DNA of 64,000 bases, from the NCBI GenBank assembly GCA_030544215.1, contig JARZZO010000016.1, positions 34,990,001 through 35,054,000 of the forward strand, written 5' to 3'. The position numbers were made by a program, and so were the translations under genes. The first letter of the stretch is position 1, and each line of letters begins with the position of its first letter. Positions 1 through 10,961 of the stretch are shown piece by piece. Under the pieces are notes generated by a model, which was not told the origin of the DNA, made no database searches, and worked only from the letters and a program-made list of their open reading frames with translations. Source of the DNA: Zantedeschia hybrid cultivar (Eukaryota > Streptophyta > Magnoliopsida > Alismatales > Araceae).

Positions 1-1169
1 AAAACTGGTAGAGAAAAACTTGTGTGCAAGTTGAAAAGATCTCTATATAGCTTGAAGCAAGCTCTAAGATAGTGGTACAAAAGATTTGATACGTTTATGG
101 TACATAAGAAGCAGGTATGACAATTGTGTCTACTTTCGATTTCTTAGTGATGGTTCTATTATCCTGCTGATGTTATATGTTGATGACGTGTTGATAACTT
201 GCAAGTCTATGCTTGAGATTTCTAAGTTGAAACATAAACTTAGTTCTAAATTTGAGATGAAAGACCTAGGAAGTGTCAAGAAGATCTGAGGCATGGGGAT
301 CCATCCTGATAGGCGCAGTGGCAAGCTCTGGTTGACCCAAAAGGGCATTGAGAAGGTATTGGTCAAGTTCAATATGGGTAAGGCCAAGTTTGTGAGTACT
401 CCTCTAGCTCAGTACTTTAAGTTAATATTGCAACAATGTCCTAAATTTGAGAAAGAACATCATGAGATGCTTAAGATACCTTATGCTATTGCAGTTGGAT
501 GTCTGATGTATGCTCTAGTATGCACTAGACCTGACTTGTCTCAAGCAGGAAGTGTTGTCAATAGGTACATAGCAAATCCAGGCAAAAAGTATTGGGATGC
601 TATCAAGTGGATCTTGCGTACCTGAAGGGCTCATTAGACTAGCGATTTCTTGTTTCAAAAAAATACTGACGATGATGTTCTAGTTAGTTTTGTTGACTCT
701 AATTTTGCAGGTGACTTGACATGAGAAGATCTATTACAAGATATATCTTTAATCTAGGTGGATGTCCCATCAGTTGGAAGGCGATGTGACAAGACATCGT
801 AGCTTTTTCAACAACTCAGGCTGAGTATATTGCTGTAGTGGAGGCTGCCAAGGAGGCAATGTGGCTGAGAGGCTTAGTGAAGGAACTCGGAATTGCTCAA
901 AAGAGCGTTAGGCTGCATTGTGATAGTCAAAGTGTTATCTGTCTTGCAAAGGATTTAATATATTACGCAAGAATCAAGCACATTGATGTCAGATATCACA
1001 AGCTCAGAAAATTCGTGGCAGGTGACTACATTTAGTTGATCAAAGTTTCCACAGAGGATAATATAGCTAACATGATGACGAAGCCTCTACCAGCGGCTAA
1101 GTTCAAACAATACCTTGACTGAGCCGATGTCTACTCAAGCTAAGGAGTGAAGGTCCTAGGAAGAGGAGG
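1..1169 (+). pseudogene. Ty1/copia pol 3' fragment (RT and RNase H), decayed
   Basis: This is the end of a copia polyprotein that starts before the window. The first bases encode the reverse transcriptase stretch SLYSLKQAL followed by an in-frame stop and WYKRFD. The YVDD catalytic box (LYVDDVLIT) follows at about 168-200. The conserved connection region (GIHPDRRSGKLWLTQKG) lies at about 295-350. The copia RNase H end is at 790-1035, with STTQAEYIA, EAAKEAMWLRGL, LHCDSQSVICLA and KHIDVRYHKLR. Stops near 77, 287, 623, 727, 787 and 1033 and frame changes show that it cannot make a protein. Downstream, a purine-rich tract (about 1159-1169) leads directly into the 3' LTR. The lineage within copia is not determined. 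Confidence 0.93.
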
Positions 1170-1906
1170 TGTTGATACCGATGAGAGTTTCTATGATGCT
1201 GAAGAAGATTGTTCGTACTTATACGTCTGTTTGACTGAGTCAAAGGTGGAGAATGTTGGAGTTGACCTGGTCAAATCGGGCATTTGTTTCCCACACTAAG
1301 TGGAACAGCCTCCAGCGCACAACCATGTGCATGCTCCTATTTGGAACGGGATTATCATGCACGTCTGTGCATGAGACGAACGTGCGTGCTACGCGGATGA
1401 GTCCGTCTCTGATTTGTTCTTTGACCTTCTTCTACTCTCTCCCTATATATATAAATGGGTATATGGCTAGCTGGTGTACATGAGTTCAAGAAGATAGAAA
1501 TCAGCAATGAGAGAAAGAGAGAGATAAAGAGAGTAGAGAGGGTTTGTGAATGTTCTCTTGTCCCTTCCATCTTCTCGTTTTAGGTGCTCGACGGCTTTTG
1601 GAGTACCATTTGGAGGAGAATTTCTGGAATGTTGGTGTGCTATTTTTCTTTGGAGAGACGACCGGTGACGGTGTAAGGTCGGTCTTCTGTCTGTTCTTTT
1701 TTTATAGTGAATTATCTCTCGGTGCTCTCCCCGTAGATATAGGAGGTTCGCCTCCAAACCACGTAAGTCTCGATGTCCTTCTCGTGTGGTTAGCTACTTT
1801 TAGCTACAGTTCATATTTTTTTTGTTGCTCTCGAGATTCTGTTTCCACTGTGCGTGAAGGACAAGTTATCTGCTTGATCCTCCTCTAGTGATATTATTTC
1901 ACAACA
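1170..1906 (+). mobile_element. 3' LTR of the decayed copia element
   Basis: The LTR begins TGTTGATACC straight after the purine tract AGGAAGAGGAGG and ends TTTCACAACA, giving the usual TG...CA ends and about 737 bp. A TATA-like stretch (CCTATATATATAAATGG, about 1442-1458) followed by a GA-rich leader fits a U3/R boundary. The matching 5' LTR lies outside the window, so the right edge rests on the CA end alone and no target duplication can be tested. Open frames inside it on either strand look like chance. Confidence 0.7.
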
Positions 1907-2393
1907 GGGATTGTACTCCATCACCTCTTCCCCGTATATCTTTAGGGGCGGGTGCAAGGGGAAAGGATACAAAGGATCCCATTGTGTGAGTAGCAGCTGC
2001 TTTTTAACGGGTGTTGTAACATGCAAATATAACGATTGGGCCAACAGCCATCATTATTAACCCTTTTTTTCCCTGCGACCTTTTCAGCCGCCACTATTGC
2101 TTCCTGGCCGGTGAGATCATAGACCACCACCTTCGCCGTCACACATGCTGAGTTTAAACATAAGAGCAATGCTACACTTGACGAAAACTTGTTCCAACAG
2201 TAGTGCTAGCTATTCGATTAGTTAAACCGTTTCAGAGCAACAACCACTTTGGAGATGCATACTGATAGAACCGCTTTATCATCAATACGAAGTCGCAAAA
2301 CAATGTTTTCTCGCTCATGAGTGAGAATTGAAGAATCGTCATCTCATTCTTTCATTTTTTTCATTTCCTCTAAGGGACATATGCAAAGCGTCT
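1907..2393. other. no recognisable gene
   Basis: AT-rich sequence between the copia LTR and the tandem duplication. Nothing in either strand looks like a conserved protein, and no terminal repeats were seen. Confidence 0.5.
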
Positions 2394-2551
2394 ATGCGCA
2401 TAAAATTAAATACATATGCATAAATTCACACTTTAGATAGCACAAGGAATTAGACAATAGGATGCGATCACAATGCGCATAAAATTAAATACATATGTAT
2501 AAATTCACACTTTAGATAGCACAAGGAATTAGACAATAGGATGCGATCACA
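2394..2551. repeat. 79-bp tandem duplication, two copies
   Basis: The unit begins ATGCGCATAAAATTAAATAC and is repeated head to tail from 2394 and from 2473. The only difference seen is CATATGCATAA against CATATGTATAA, so the duplication is recent. It lies downstream of the host gene on the minus strand, possibly in or beyond its 3' untranslated region. Confidence 0.93.
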
Positions 2552-2859
2552 CATGGTGCTCCTTTTCCTCATCAAGGACCGTTTATACAGAAATGAGAAA
2601 CAAAAGCAGGGAAAGGAAGCCAAGACGTCATCAGCATCATCCCGTAGAAAACAATAAAATCTTCCCACAAGAATGAGAAAGGAGTTAATAGCCCCCGCCG
2701 ACCCCCAACCTCACCGAGGCGACAAGAGAAGAAAAAAGAAAAGTAAGCAAATTAGAGCGGATGCCCCTTTGTCGTGTTCTGATCCAAACGAAGCCCCTCC
2801 CAATTGCCTTCCCTCCAGCGAATTATGACAACAGAAAAATAGAAGAACCCATCGGCCCT

Positions 2860-2901
2860 CTAGATCTTCCGATCCACGTCCGTTCCTTCATCTCTGCATA
2901 C
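2860..2901 (-). other. candidate last exon A of the host gene
   Basis: With the donor at 3211, an acceptor after CTTGTTGCCGCCAG gives a 310-nt intron and a phase-0 exon encoding VCRDEGTDVDRKI and a TAG stop at 2860-2862. The product would be 206 aa. The acceptor has a moderate pyrimidine tract. A short ending around a CRD motif seems plausible for this kind of protein, but no alignment could be run. Confidence 0.4.
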
Positions 2902-3048
2902 CTGGCGGCAACAAGATTGAAAAAAGCCATGAGTTTGAGATAATTTTTACAAATAGTACATTCAAGAGAACAGATTTATTAATAGAGTCCAATAATACAT
3001 AAACGAAAAAGAGGTTATTAAATATTGCAAAACAATCTATCATATAAT

Positions 3049-3141
3049 TCAAAAATTTTGCAAATCCTCTTCGTAACTGCTAGACTCATGTGTAAACATG
3101 TACCGAGAAGATCTCTTCTCGTCCAAAACAGCCGGTGACGA
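3049..3141 (-). other. candidate last exon B of the host gene
   Basis: A strong acceptor (GTTTTCTTTTACAG, ending at 3142) lies 70 nt from the donor. It opens a phase-0 frame of 30 codons starting SSPAVLDEKRSS and ending EEDLQNF before TGA (3049-3051). The product would be 223 aa. It competes with candidate exon A, and both could be used alternatively. Confidence 0.35.
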
Positions 3142-3190
3142 CTGTAAAAGAAAACACACACTCTTTCTCTCTCTTTATGAATATATAGAT

Positions 3191-3790
3191 TTAGAAAGAG
3201 AGTAAACGGACCTGCAGGTTGCAGGAGGCGCGGTCAGAGCTGTCGGTGGTGGCTGCCACCGCATCTTCTTCTTGCTCCTCCCCGGCGTCTTCCTGGTGCA
3301 TCGGCTTCTCTTGCTTCTTGTCATGTTTCCTGCCCGCGGATGAGTGTGCCTTAATCCTGAGACCCAGCAGGGTCTTCCATCTGAGGGAGACCTTGCCCGG
3401 AGGCCTAGAAGAAGAGGAGGACGAGGAAGGGGAGAAGGTGAGGCTGCCGTCGTCGTCGTCGCCGTCCCCGGCCAGGAGTTCGTCGCGCAATGTCATCCGC
3501 TGCATCTGGGCAGCGGCGCAATGTTCCTTGAGCGGCAGCAGCCGCCCCTTGAAGAAGAGCTCGTCGGCCGTCATCATGCCGTAGCTCTCCACCGCGAACT
3601 CGAAGTCTGAGGAGGGCGAGGCGGTGGCGGCGGAGGCCCTCTCGTACCTCACGGTGGGGCACCCGGTGGCGGCGTCGAGGACGAAGTCGTTAGAAAAGGA
3701 GATGCGCGGGCTCATGGGCGGGGGCGCCGCCGTTCCTCCCCCGCGGTACAGCCCCTGGTGGTCCGCGTTGAACATGTTGATGCATGCCAT
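3191..3790 (-). CDS. plant-specific low-complexity regulator-like protein of unknown function
   Basis: This is the only convincing host gene in the window. The first in-frame ATG is at 3790 and gives MACINMFNADHQGLYRGG; codons upstream of it are open but lack an ATG. The unspliced frame is 199 aa. Visible blocks in order are PRISFSNDFVLD, SSDFEFAVESYGMMTADELFFKGRLLPLKE, TLRDELL, an acidic GDGDDDD patch, a serine run, RWKTLLGLR, and a lysine-rich then glutamate-rich tail. The DFEF...ADELFFKGRLLPL and RWK-LLGL blocks recall plant-specific families such as DUF1645 and membrane-associated kinase regulators, which are mostly disordered. That assignment comes from memory and is tentative. There is no signal peptide or membrane span. 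GC content is far above the surroundings. A good splice donor at 3211 (CAG before GTCCGT, phase 0) suggests that the last six codons are intron, so the real C-terminus lies downstream at 2860-2901 or 3049-3141. Confidence 0.8.
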   Translation of the reverse strand: MACINMFNADHQGLYRGGGTAAPPPMSPRISFSNDFVLDAATGCPTVRYERASAATASPSSDFEFAVESYGMMTADELFFKGRLLPLKEHCAAAQMQRMTLRDELLAGDGDDDDGSLTFSPSSSSSSSRPPGKVSLRWKTLLGLRIKAHSSAGRKHDKKQEKPMHQEDAGEEQEEDAVAATTDSSDRASCNLQVRLLSF

Positions 3791-3896
3791 GATTGCAGCC
3801 ACAGCACCACCACAGATGCGGTCTCTCTCACTCACTCTTCAGCTGTGTGAGATCAGCTTCTCATGGGGAGCAGCGGAGGGGTTGTGGTGGTGTATA

Positions 3897-3904
3897 CTTA
3901 TATG
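3897..3904 (-). promoter_or_regulatory. TATA box of the host gene
   Basis: On the minus strand CATATAAG lies about 107 bp upstream of the ATG at 3790, followed by a CA/CT-rich leader. This gives a short leader of about 75-80 nt, normal for a plant gene. Confidence 0.5.
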
Positions 3905-4154
3905 TAAAGAGAGAGATATATGCAGTGGGGGTGGGTGGGGTCACTCTCACATACGCATGTCATGTTGTAACAAACGGACACATGAGCGGAGGCCGGCATC
4001 TACAGATCTGTCTTCGTCGTCTACTCCCACCACAAATATCATTGCCACCTTCCCCGCTGGGACACTGTGTAACTGCATGCCGTGGTTATTATTATTTGCT
4101 CGGTAAATGCGCATAAATGCCCGTATACATGACAGTGCACAGCTCCGTGGGTGT

Positions 4155-4178
<24 letters not shown>
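4155..4178. repeat. GA microsatellite
   Basis: About 12 AG units upstream of the minus-strand host gene, on the promoter side. GA/CT repeats are common in plant promoters; no role can be shown here. Confidence 0.9.
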
Positions 4179-4185
<7 letters not shown>

Positions 4186-4293
4186 AGTTGGGCTGTAGGA
4201 ACAGGTGAAGTACATAGGGTATGCTGATGATGTACTGTTCTTCTACGGTTCATGGAGATAAGGACTAGTGATGGCCCTTAAGGAGATCCCCCC

Positions 4294-4401
4294 AATTCCC
4301 AATTGCAAAGCCTTCTGGTCGCTTATTAGAGATTGGGAGGTCCCTCCAATTCCCAATTGCAAAGCCTTCTGGTCGTTTATTAGAGATTGGGAGGTCCGTG
4401 G
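4294..4401. repeat. 54-bp tandem duplication, two copies
   Basis: The unit begins CAATTCCCAATTGCAAAGCC. Copy one starts at 4294 and copy two at 4348. Apart from the terminal bases they differ at one position (GGTCGC against GGTCGT). No coding content. Confidence 0.92.
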
Positions 4402-4412
4402 TGGTCTCATCT

Positions 4413-5085
4413 AGAGATGTAATTTGAGTGGTTGGGCTGGGTTAGATTGATTTAAATTGAAAACGATTCATCTAACTTTAATCTAACTCAAATTCAGATC
4501 AAATTGCAGTATTCTAATTTAACTTAAATTTAAAATAATGAATTTTTGATAGACTAGATTAAAATTGGGTTCGATTAATCTAATTTATCCATAATTTGTT
4601 AAAAGTGACTTTTTTATATCAGTTAATATAAAAGTCAATAAGCCAATTTGAATCAGCTCAAATTCAATCCAACTGAACTGAAATTTGATTGAAAAGAACT
4701 TTGCTGCACTGCAGTTCTACACAATTAAAAAAGATCTTTGAATTTCTTTAAGTGGGTTCTAATAGAACGTATAATCTAATCTCTGATTGTATGATCTAAA
4801 AAATAAAAAAAATCAAGTCAAATGAGTAATATAAAAATTGAATTATTTTAAATTGTGTGATTAAAAATCGGATTGTATACACATATAGGTGGAATTGAGG
4901 GCCAACTAAAAAAATTATTTTTTTCAAAATGTAAAAACACCACAAGACGATGTAGACCCTCCAAGTATTGTAGTAAGGTTTTCTCAATTTGATTATATAT
5001 ATCCGACGTAACTTTAACCTAACCTAATCTAAGTTAGACTGAGCTGAATTGCGTCATGTGCTGGTCTACTGAATTGACATATCTA
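4413..5085. mobile_element. possible hAT-like non-autonomous element
   Basis: The AT-rich block starts TAGAGATGTAATTT. The reverse complement of its end starts TAGATATGTCAATT, so imperfect inverted ends of about 14 bp can be drawn. TAG-G-type ends recall hAT transposons. No 8-bp target duplication matches (GTCTCATC against ATTATACC), and nothing is encoded inside, so this is weak. Confidence 0.28.
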
Positions 5086-6149
5086 ATTATACCGTAAGGT
5101 GGTAGTGACAAATATGGGTCGTGCATGGGATCCACTCATATGTACAATATTATGTAGACGATTAAAATTGCAGATGTGATTTTTTTTACTTTTATTTTTA
5201 AATTTATTCGTGTCTTCACACACATAAAACCAAAGGAACTCGAAGTTAAAACTTAGCAAGCGATCTGATTTCGATGCCTTGAGGACGGAGACCGACGCAT
5301 GGTCCTCTTGCATGATAAGAACCCACCCAAGCTTCACGGGTGTCTAACAGAGAAGGGAAAACAAAGTGAAATGGGGAAGAGAGAGAAAGAGCTTAACTTA
5401 TTAATTCGAGGAGCAGAGGAGAAATGCACGGAGTAGGCCCCGTTTTCCCGTTTGACTGACCTTTGACTCGTTTGTCCTTAGCGCGGCATGAGCTGGCGAC
5501 GCCGACAGCTCGATAAGACCACGTGATCCGCAGATCCTCTCCCCTGTTCATCGAGCTGTTCTGTTCCTCTCTCTCTCTCTCTTCCCTCCGTCCCAAACCT
5601 CTTCTCTATAATAAAAGATTTATATATAATCTTAAGCTACCGAGTAGTAAGGAGTAATGTTGAGTGCAGAGGTGCGTGGTAAAGCCATGAAAACGGGGAG
5701 TTCTGACTCATTAGACCCGGTTCTCCTTCGTCCCCAATTCGCGTTTTCATTTGAACGTCACCTGAAAATGCGCAACAGTTCACTAAGCGGGAAGTCCGGC
5801 GCTTGGGAGAATTCTGCTTACATTACATGATGCCATGCACTGCCCGGGTGTTCTGTGCTGCTCATACCGATCGGACGTTGAAACTATTTTGAAATATCTT
5901 CTAATCATTAAAACATTTAATTTTTTGGAATATTTTTTTGTCTTACTCTTAATTATCTGATTTTAGAAATAACGGAGATAAATTTTAAAATAGACCAAGA
6001 CTTGTCTTTTGGAAAGGCCTGACATGACTTAATTTGCTGGGAGTATCCAAAATTGCTAGGGCGCATTGATGTAGTCGAAGTTCTAAGCTCACGTTAGACG
6101 AACTGAGAATGCATACATAAAATTATAACTTTAAATTCGTGTTTATCGT
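5086..6149. other. no recognisable gene
   Basis: A CT-rich tract lies near 5560-5585 and a G-box-like CACGTG at 5520-5525. Short frames here look like chance. No transposon ends were found. Confidence 0.5.
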
Positions 6150-6421
6150 CACTTTGATTGGAGAATAAGAGAAGAATAAAATCGAATAAGAGGAGAATAA
6201 GTTTAATCTTATTTTGACAAGTGAAATAACTTATATCGCTGCAGAATAACATATTCGGAGAATAAGAAGAATAGGTTATCCTACTTTAGACTCAAGAATT
6301 ACTTATTCTTCTTATTCCGTCAACAGATCCCACGAAACTATCCAACTGAAACATCTCTTATTTTAGTATATGTTATTCCGTCAATGAGTTTCACGTAATA
6401 ATTTATTCTGTAAATAAAGTG
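6150..6421. mobile_element. MITE of the GAATAAG-rich family, 272 bp
   Basis: It begins CACTTTGATTGGAGAATA and ends TATTCTGTAAATAAAGTG, which are imperfect inverted repeats of 18 bp. The body is rich in GAATAAG and its complement, so most of it can fold back. The same family recurs at 38823-39313 and 41780-42618. It encodes nothing. Target duplication could not be settled (flanks ...ATCGT and AGACT). Confidence 0.75.
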
Positions 6422-6744
6422 AGACTAACGTTCTACATCACTAACGGGATTCAAAGTTTTTTATCCATAATTATTGTGAATGATTTTTTATTTAAACATG
6501 CATGTCTTCAAAATATTTTCAGACGGCGCATTTGTAGATTTGTCGATCGGATCATACTTAATTTCGTCGCTTCCGCACAGTACTCTATTTGATAGGAGAT
6601 TCTTTTAGTGCACGTTTCGACCTGAGTTGGATTTTGTAAACATGTCAATGACAACCTTTTCTCTTGAAATTTTATTATTCACGATCGTATTAATTTATTC
6701 ATGGACTCTATTGTTCAATTAATAGCGATGCCTCCTTCGTACGC
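6422..6744. other. no recognisable gene
   Basis: AT-rich spacer between the MITE and the decayed coding block; nothing supported. Confidence 0.5.
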
Positions 6745-8260
6745 TACACTTGCATAGCCTTCTCCACCAGCTCATTCCTGCAATCTTTGGAAGCGCGGAA
6801 AGTGTGTCTCGATGGGTTGCTACTCTACAGTCTGGGCCCTCACCTGTGCCGCTTGGACTTGTCCCTGGCACTCTTCGCTTGGTTTAGGGCCTCGAGTTCC
6901 CGACGGCCGATGGCTTCTTGAAGGTCTAATTGGAGCTTGTCCAGAGCACTCCTCATCTGATCCCTCTCGGTCTCTAGATAGGAGCTTGCTGATCATCACG
7001 GCCGCCTCTGCATCCTACATGGCTTTGGCTAGTTGGTTGCAGCATTCGGTGTGGACCAACTCAATGACTTTCCCGAACTCTGCCTTCTCCTTGCGGAGTG
7101 ACTCCAGGGCTTTGGCATGTGCCCGGTAGCCGTACGTTCAAGAGACCATGTGAGGAGATAGAGGACCGGAATGCGAACCGCATAGCCACCACCTTGCTGG
7201 TGCAAGGGTCAAGTGCCACGAACTCCGCTCCATCACCTTGTTGGCGTAAGGATCAAGTGCCACGAACTCCGCTCTGTCCCTCCCTGCTGAGCTCCGCCAC
7301 TACCTTAAAACTCTGCTATAGCGGTCACGTTCCACGGAGGGAACCATTTGGACCCAGAGCTCTCGCTTCCCGGTGGAGGGACGAACACTACCAGTGCCTC
7401 TTGAATGTTCTACCGGGGGGGCGGGGGGGAGCATGCGCCCCAGGATGACTCCCCTGACGGTCGGCGCACCAGCGACCCCATTCGAGGGAGGCAATGATGG
7501 CGGGCAGATTGATTGTGAGGGGTGGAGGGAATGAGAGGACGCTTGGCATCATGCTCCTGCACGGGCTCCTTGTCGGCCTTCCTTTTATCCTGCCTCCTCC
7601 CTGCCAGAGCTACCAGCAGATCCGATCCCTCGGTCACGGCGGTGTCCTTGGGAACAAATCAGGAGCCTACTTAAGCGTCCTGCCGTGGCAGGGCAGGACC
7701 ATGAATGTGGGCCAAATCAGCCCTATTGCCTATAAACGGTCCCGGCAATACTCTACGGGAATGTCGAACGGCGACGCCTCTTGTAATGTTGCCCTTGAGA
7801 AGGCCGGTCGGCCCCACCGACCAAAGAAGCTCGAGGACGTCCTCCAGCTGCAGCCAAAGGCTGTTTCTTCTTCCTCTTGCCGTTCCTGCACACCGATTTA
7901 AAAAGAAAGGGGAAGGAGCACTTTTTAGGCAATTAATGAGGGTTTTACCTGCCACCACAATAAGAAGACAAAATATCGTAAGAAGATTCCTGGTCGCTGA
8001 CTGCTCGTGTTGGGCTGTACCCCAACTAGACGAGCCGATCGTGGATACCATACTCCGGATGGGAGAAGTGATCCAGCTGCGGTCTTGATCAAGGGTTAGT
8101 GTTGAAGGGTAAACTTGGTAAGAAACGCCCAGCCTTCAAGAGCTCCATTAGGCCTAGTGATATATTAGAACCTGCTCCTCTAGCCCCTGTTGCTGGAAAC
8201 CAAGGAGAGGTACATGAATAAATGGCCTTACTAGGTCTTGAAGTAGAAAAATTTTCACCT
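6745..8260 (-). pseudogene. C-terminal block of a decayed PF04195-like 'gypsy-type transposon' protein
   Basis: Read on the minus strand, 6850-7130 gives a coiled-coil segment (HAKALESLRKEKAEFGKVIE, then a TEC-CNQLAKAM stretch). After a one-base frame change it continues QMRSALDKLQLDLQEAIGRR. Upstream (7400-8260) is low-complexity, charged sequence such as RRQDKRKADKEP with several stops. A helical coiled coil after a basic linker is what the plant 'putative gypsy-type transposon' proteins look like downstream of their conserved domain, and that domain itself is found at 15443-15770 across the copia insertion. Stops and frameshifts make it non-functional. The parent element is not identified. 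Confidence 0.6.
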
Positions 8261-9760
8261 CTTGATAATTATGTGTATCTGTCAAGTCAATCACATAACT
8301 TTTATATAGTCTTATTCTTGATAATAAAGACATCATATTTATTATACGTAAATCAAATTATACTATTTTATAGTGAAGTATGTGAATGTATGCAATGAAT
8401 ATTAAATTATAATTAGATTACAATAATGTAATTAATATTTTTTAAACATATATTCTTAAATGTTCTTAGTCGAATGATATTAAAAAAAGATATCAAATAT
8501 CTGGTGAGACTAGTATAGATTACTCCTACTCATAAGATGAGGATGACTGGTCTTATAATTATTTTGTAGAGACATTAAAACAAACTTGTAGGTGTTCATT
8601 AGAGAATGAATTCATTGAACTGATCTAATATTAAAGCACTGGATGATAATTTATCGGACTATCAATCAGTTGATTCATCATCACAGTAACATAATTGATC
8701 TTTTGACCTGAGATACTGAAGATACCTTGTCGATTAACTTCTAGATTTTGACTTTAATTTATAGAACTCTAACCATAGAGTCTTAATTAATTAAGTGGTC
8801 AGATCTAGCGGAATATCTTCAAAAATGATTATGGTTAATAAAGATCATTGACTCTTGATAATTAAAGAGAGAATACTCTATAATGTAATGTCCAATAGTG
8901 CCTAGCTAGGACATGCAATATATTAAAAAAGGTATTTCCAAATAAAATGCTCTGAGGCATCTAATCCAAGTGAGTGAATACATTAAGTTCATTTGAGAGC
9001 ATTGGTAAGCATGAAAGATTATAGTCATATAGTAATAAATGAAGGAAAAGTTCATTGACTGGGTTAATGAATCCCAATACCTTCTAAGATCATGCGGTAT
9101 TACTTAGCTTTTAACTTGATCATAAGTTCACTTGATTATTATAAGATGATAAATCGATTAAGTGTTTATTTAATATAAGATATTAAATAAATCACTTCAA
9201 GTTAGTAAAAAGGTTATTGGGCTTATTGGATCGAAAATTGGAGTAGTACTTGGAGTTAAAGGGTCACATGCTCAAAGGTTCTCAGTTGATGGACATTACA
9301 TGAGATTTATATTAATTTAGGAGCTTTTAAGACAAGTCGTCAAAACTTAATATAAATAAACACTGAAGAGAAACCCTTTGGGTAAAGTTTTAGCGTTTCT
9401 AGGAGGCTTGGCCATCCCCCTTCTCTCTCTTTCCTTTAATCGGGCCCCTTAGTGAGGGGCACCACCTTCTCTCTCCTCCGCTCACTTAGATTTCTATCTG
9501 CCAAAGCCTCTGCCTAACAAACCATTAATCAGAAAATCATGTAGATATCACTAGAGGCTGGGCACCTGTGTGACTGGTGGCATTGCTCCTTCGAAACTGA
9601 ATGAACATAGATCCGATTCTATGCAAGGTAAGATTCGGATCTGTGAATTAATTTATTATTTTTTATCAAAATAGACTTGGATAACCATGGGGATGATCTT
9701 AAATTCCATTGTGTATTCATAATCTTACTTTATGATTGATCTCCCTGTGCGATCCTTACA
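8261..9760 (+). repeat. 5' LTR of the copia element
   Basis: It aligns by eye along its length with 13911-15442, for example the shared TATTCTTGATAATAAAG near the start and GATTGATCTCCCT-TGCGATCCTTACA at the end. The left edge is uncertain by a few bases because the canonical TG start is not clear. A CT-rich stretch (about 9420-9480) precedes the U5 part. Confidence 0.85.
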
Positions 9761-9775
9761 GTGGTATTAGAGTCA
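9761..9775 (+). promoter_or_regulatory. primer-binding site of the copia element
   Basis: GTGGTATTAGAGTC follows the LTR directly. It is one or two changes from TGGTATCAGAGC, the complement of the initiator methionine tRNA 3' end used by most plant copia elements. Confidence 0.85.
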
Positions 9776-10910
9776 AGTTTCGCTCTAGTTTATTTCGATC
9801 TTCTGAAATACTTTTTAGATATAATCCATACATAAAAGATTGGATCTTTACTTTCATGATGATGATTCATGGTGGAAAGGTCCAAAATTGTGTGGAAATT
9901 CATGTCAAAATCATTCTAGACGAATTTGTGATTTTTTTGAGTTGTTTGGTAGATGTCGGGAAATAACCCTGCAGATTCGAGATGGCCATCGAGGCCATCG
10001 CCAGCCTCGCTGGTGGTGCCAGCAGTGCCCGCCAGCCAGGTTGGGCCCCTCTAAGGTGGCACTGGCTAGCGGCACTACCACCTTCCCTTTCGACAGCCAC
10101 CCCTCCAAGAGAGAGAGGGCGCGGGTGGGGAAGGGAATGACATCAACTAGGGTTTCAAAAAGTCTAGACGCGCCAACTCTGCACTCTGCTGGGCCAAGCC
10201 CGAGCTAGCACCGGCCATCTTAGCCGACTAGGCTGACTCTGGCCGATGCGAGCCAGACCGACCTGTGGGCCATGTTTGGCCAGGCCTAGGCCAAAGTCGG
10301 GCTTGTCTAGGCCAAGCTGGTCCGACCCTCTTGAGCCAATTAAATTTTTATTTTTTATTTTTTTAAAGATAGTTTTAAAGTTTAAAATTTTAAAAATTTT
10401 AATTTAATGGGCTTCATTGGACTTTTGGCTTTAAATTAAACAAATGTTGTTTGTATTATTGATTGGAAATTGTTTCATGTTAGTAATGTCTTTTTATTCA
10501 CTATGCCACCCATATCATAAATAACATAATCTAATAGTTAGATAAATTGTTTAGAAGTGTTCTAAATATGCATGGAATCATTCTAGAATGGTTTTCAACC
10601 TCTTTCATACACATGTTGATGTGTGTTATAACTTTTAAATGTAGATTTAAAAGCATACATTGAATTTCAATTTTTCAAAAAATGAAATAAATACAAATTT
10701 GATTGGATCCCTTAACTTATCCTATTTTCAAAATAAGCCCTCATTCTTTGTTTATTTCATGTAGGAATGATTAAAAGTTAATTTGGTTGTCATGGACAAG
10801 TACTTAAAATATTCATATCATGTGATGGTATTAATGGATATGTAGATATAGATGTGTGTGAATTTGATGATTCATAATTTGATTATTCTCTCTATCTCTC
10901 TCTATACATA

Positions 10911-10961
<51 letters not shown>

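Noticed and set aside
1253..2169. Several short frames on both strands around the left LTR
   Set aside because: They cross the LTR boundary, show no conserved residues and are of chance length.
3219..3662. Long open frames opposite and offset to the host gene
   Set aside because: They mirror the GC-rich codons of the minus-strand gene and have no conserved blocks of their own.
4413..5085. A confident hAT MITE
   Set aside because: The ends match only partly and no 8-bp duplication is present; kept as a low-confidence feature.
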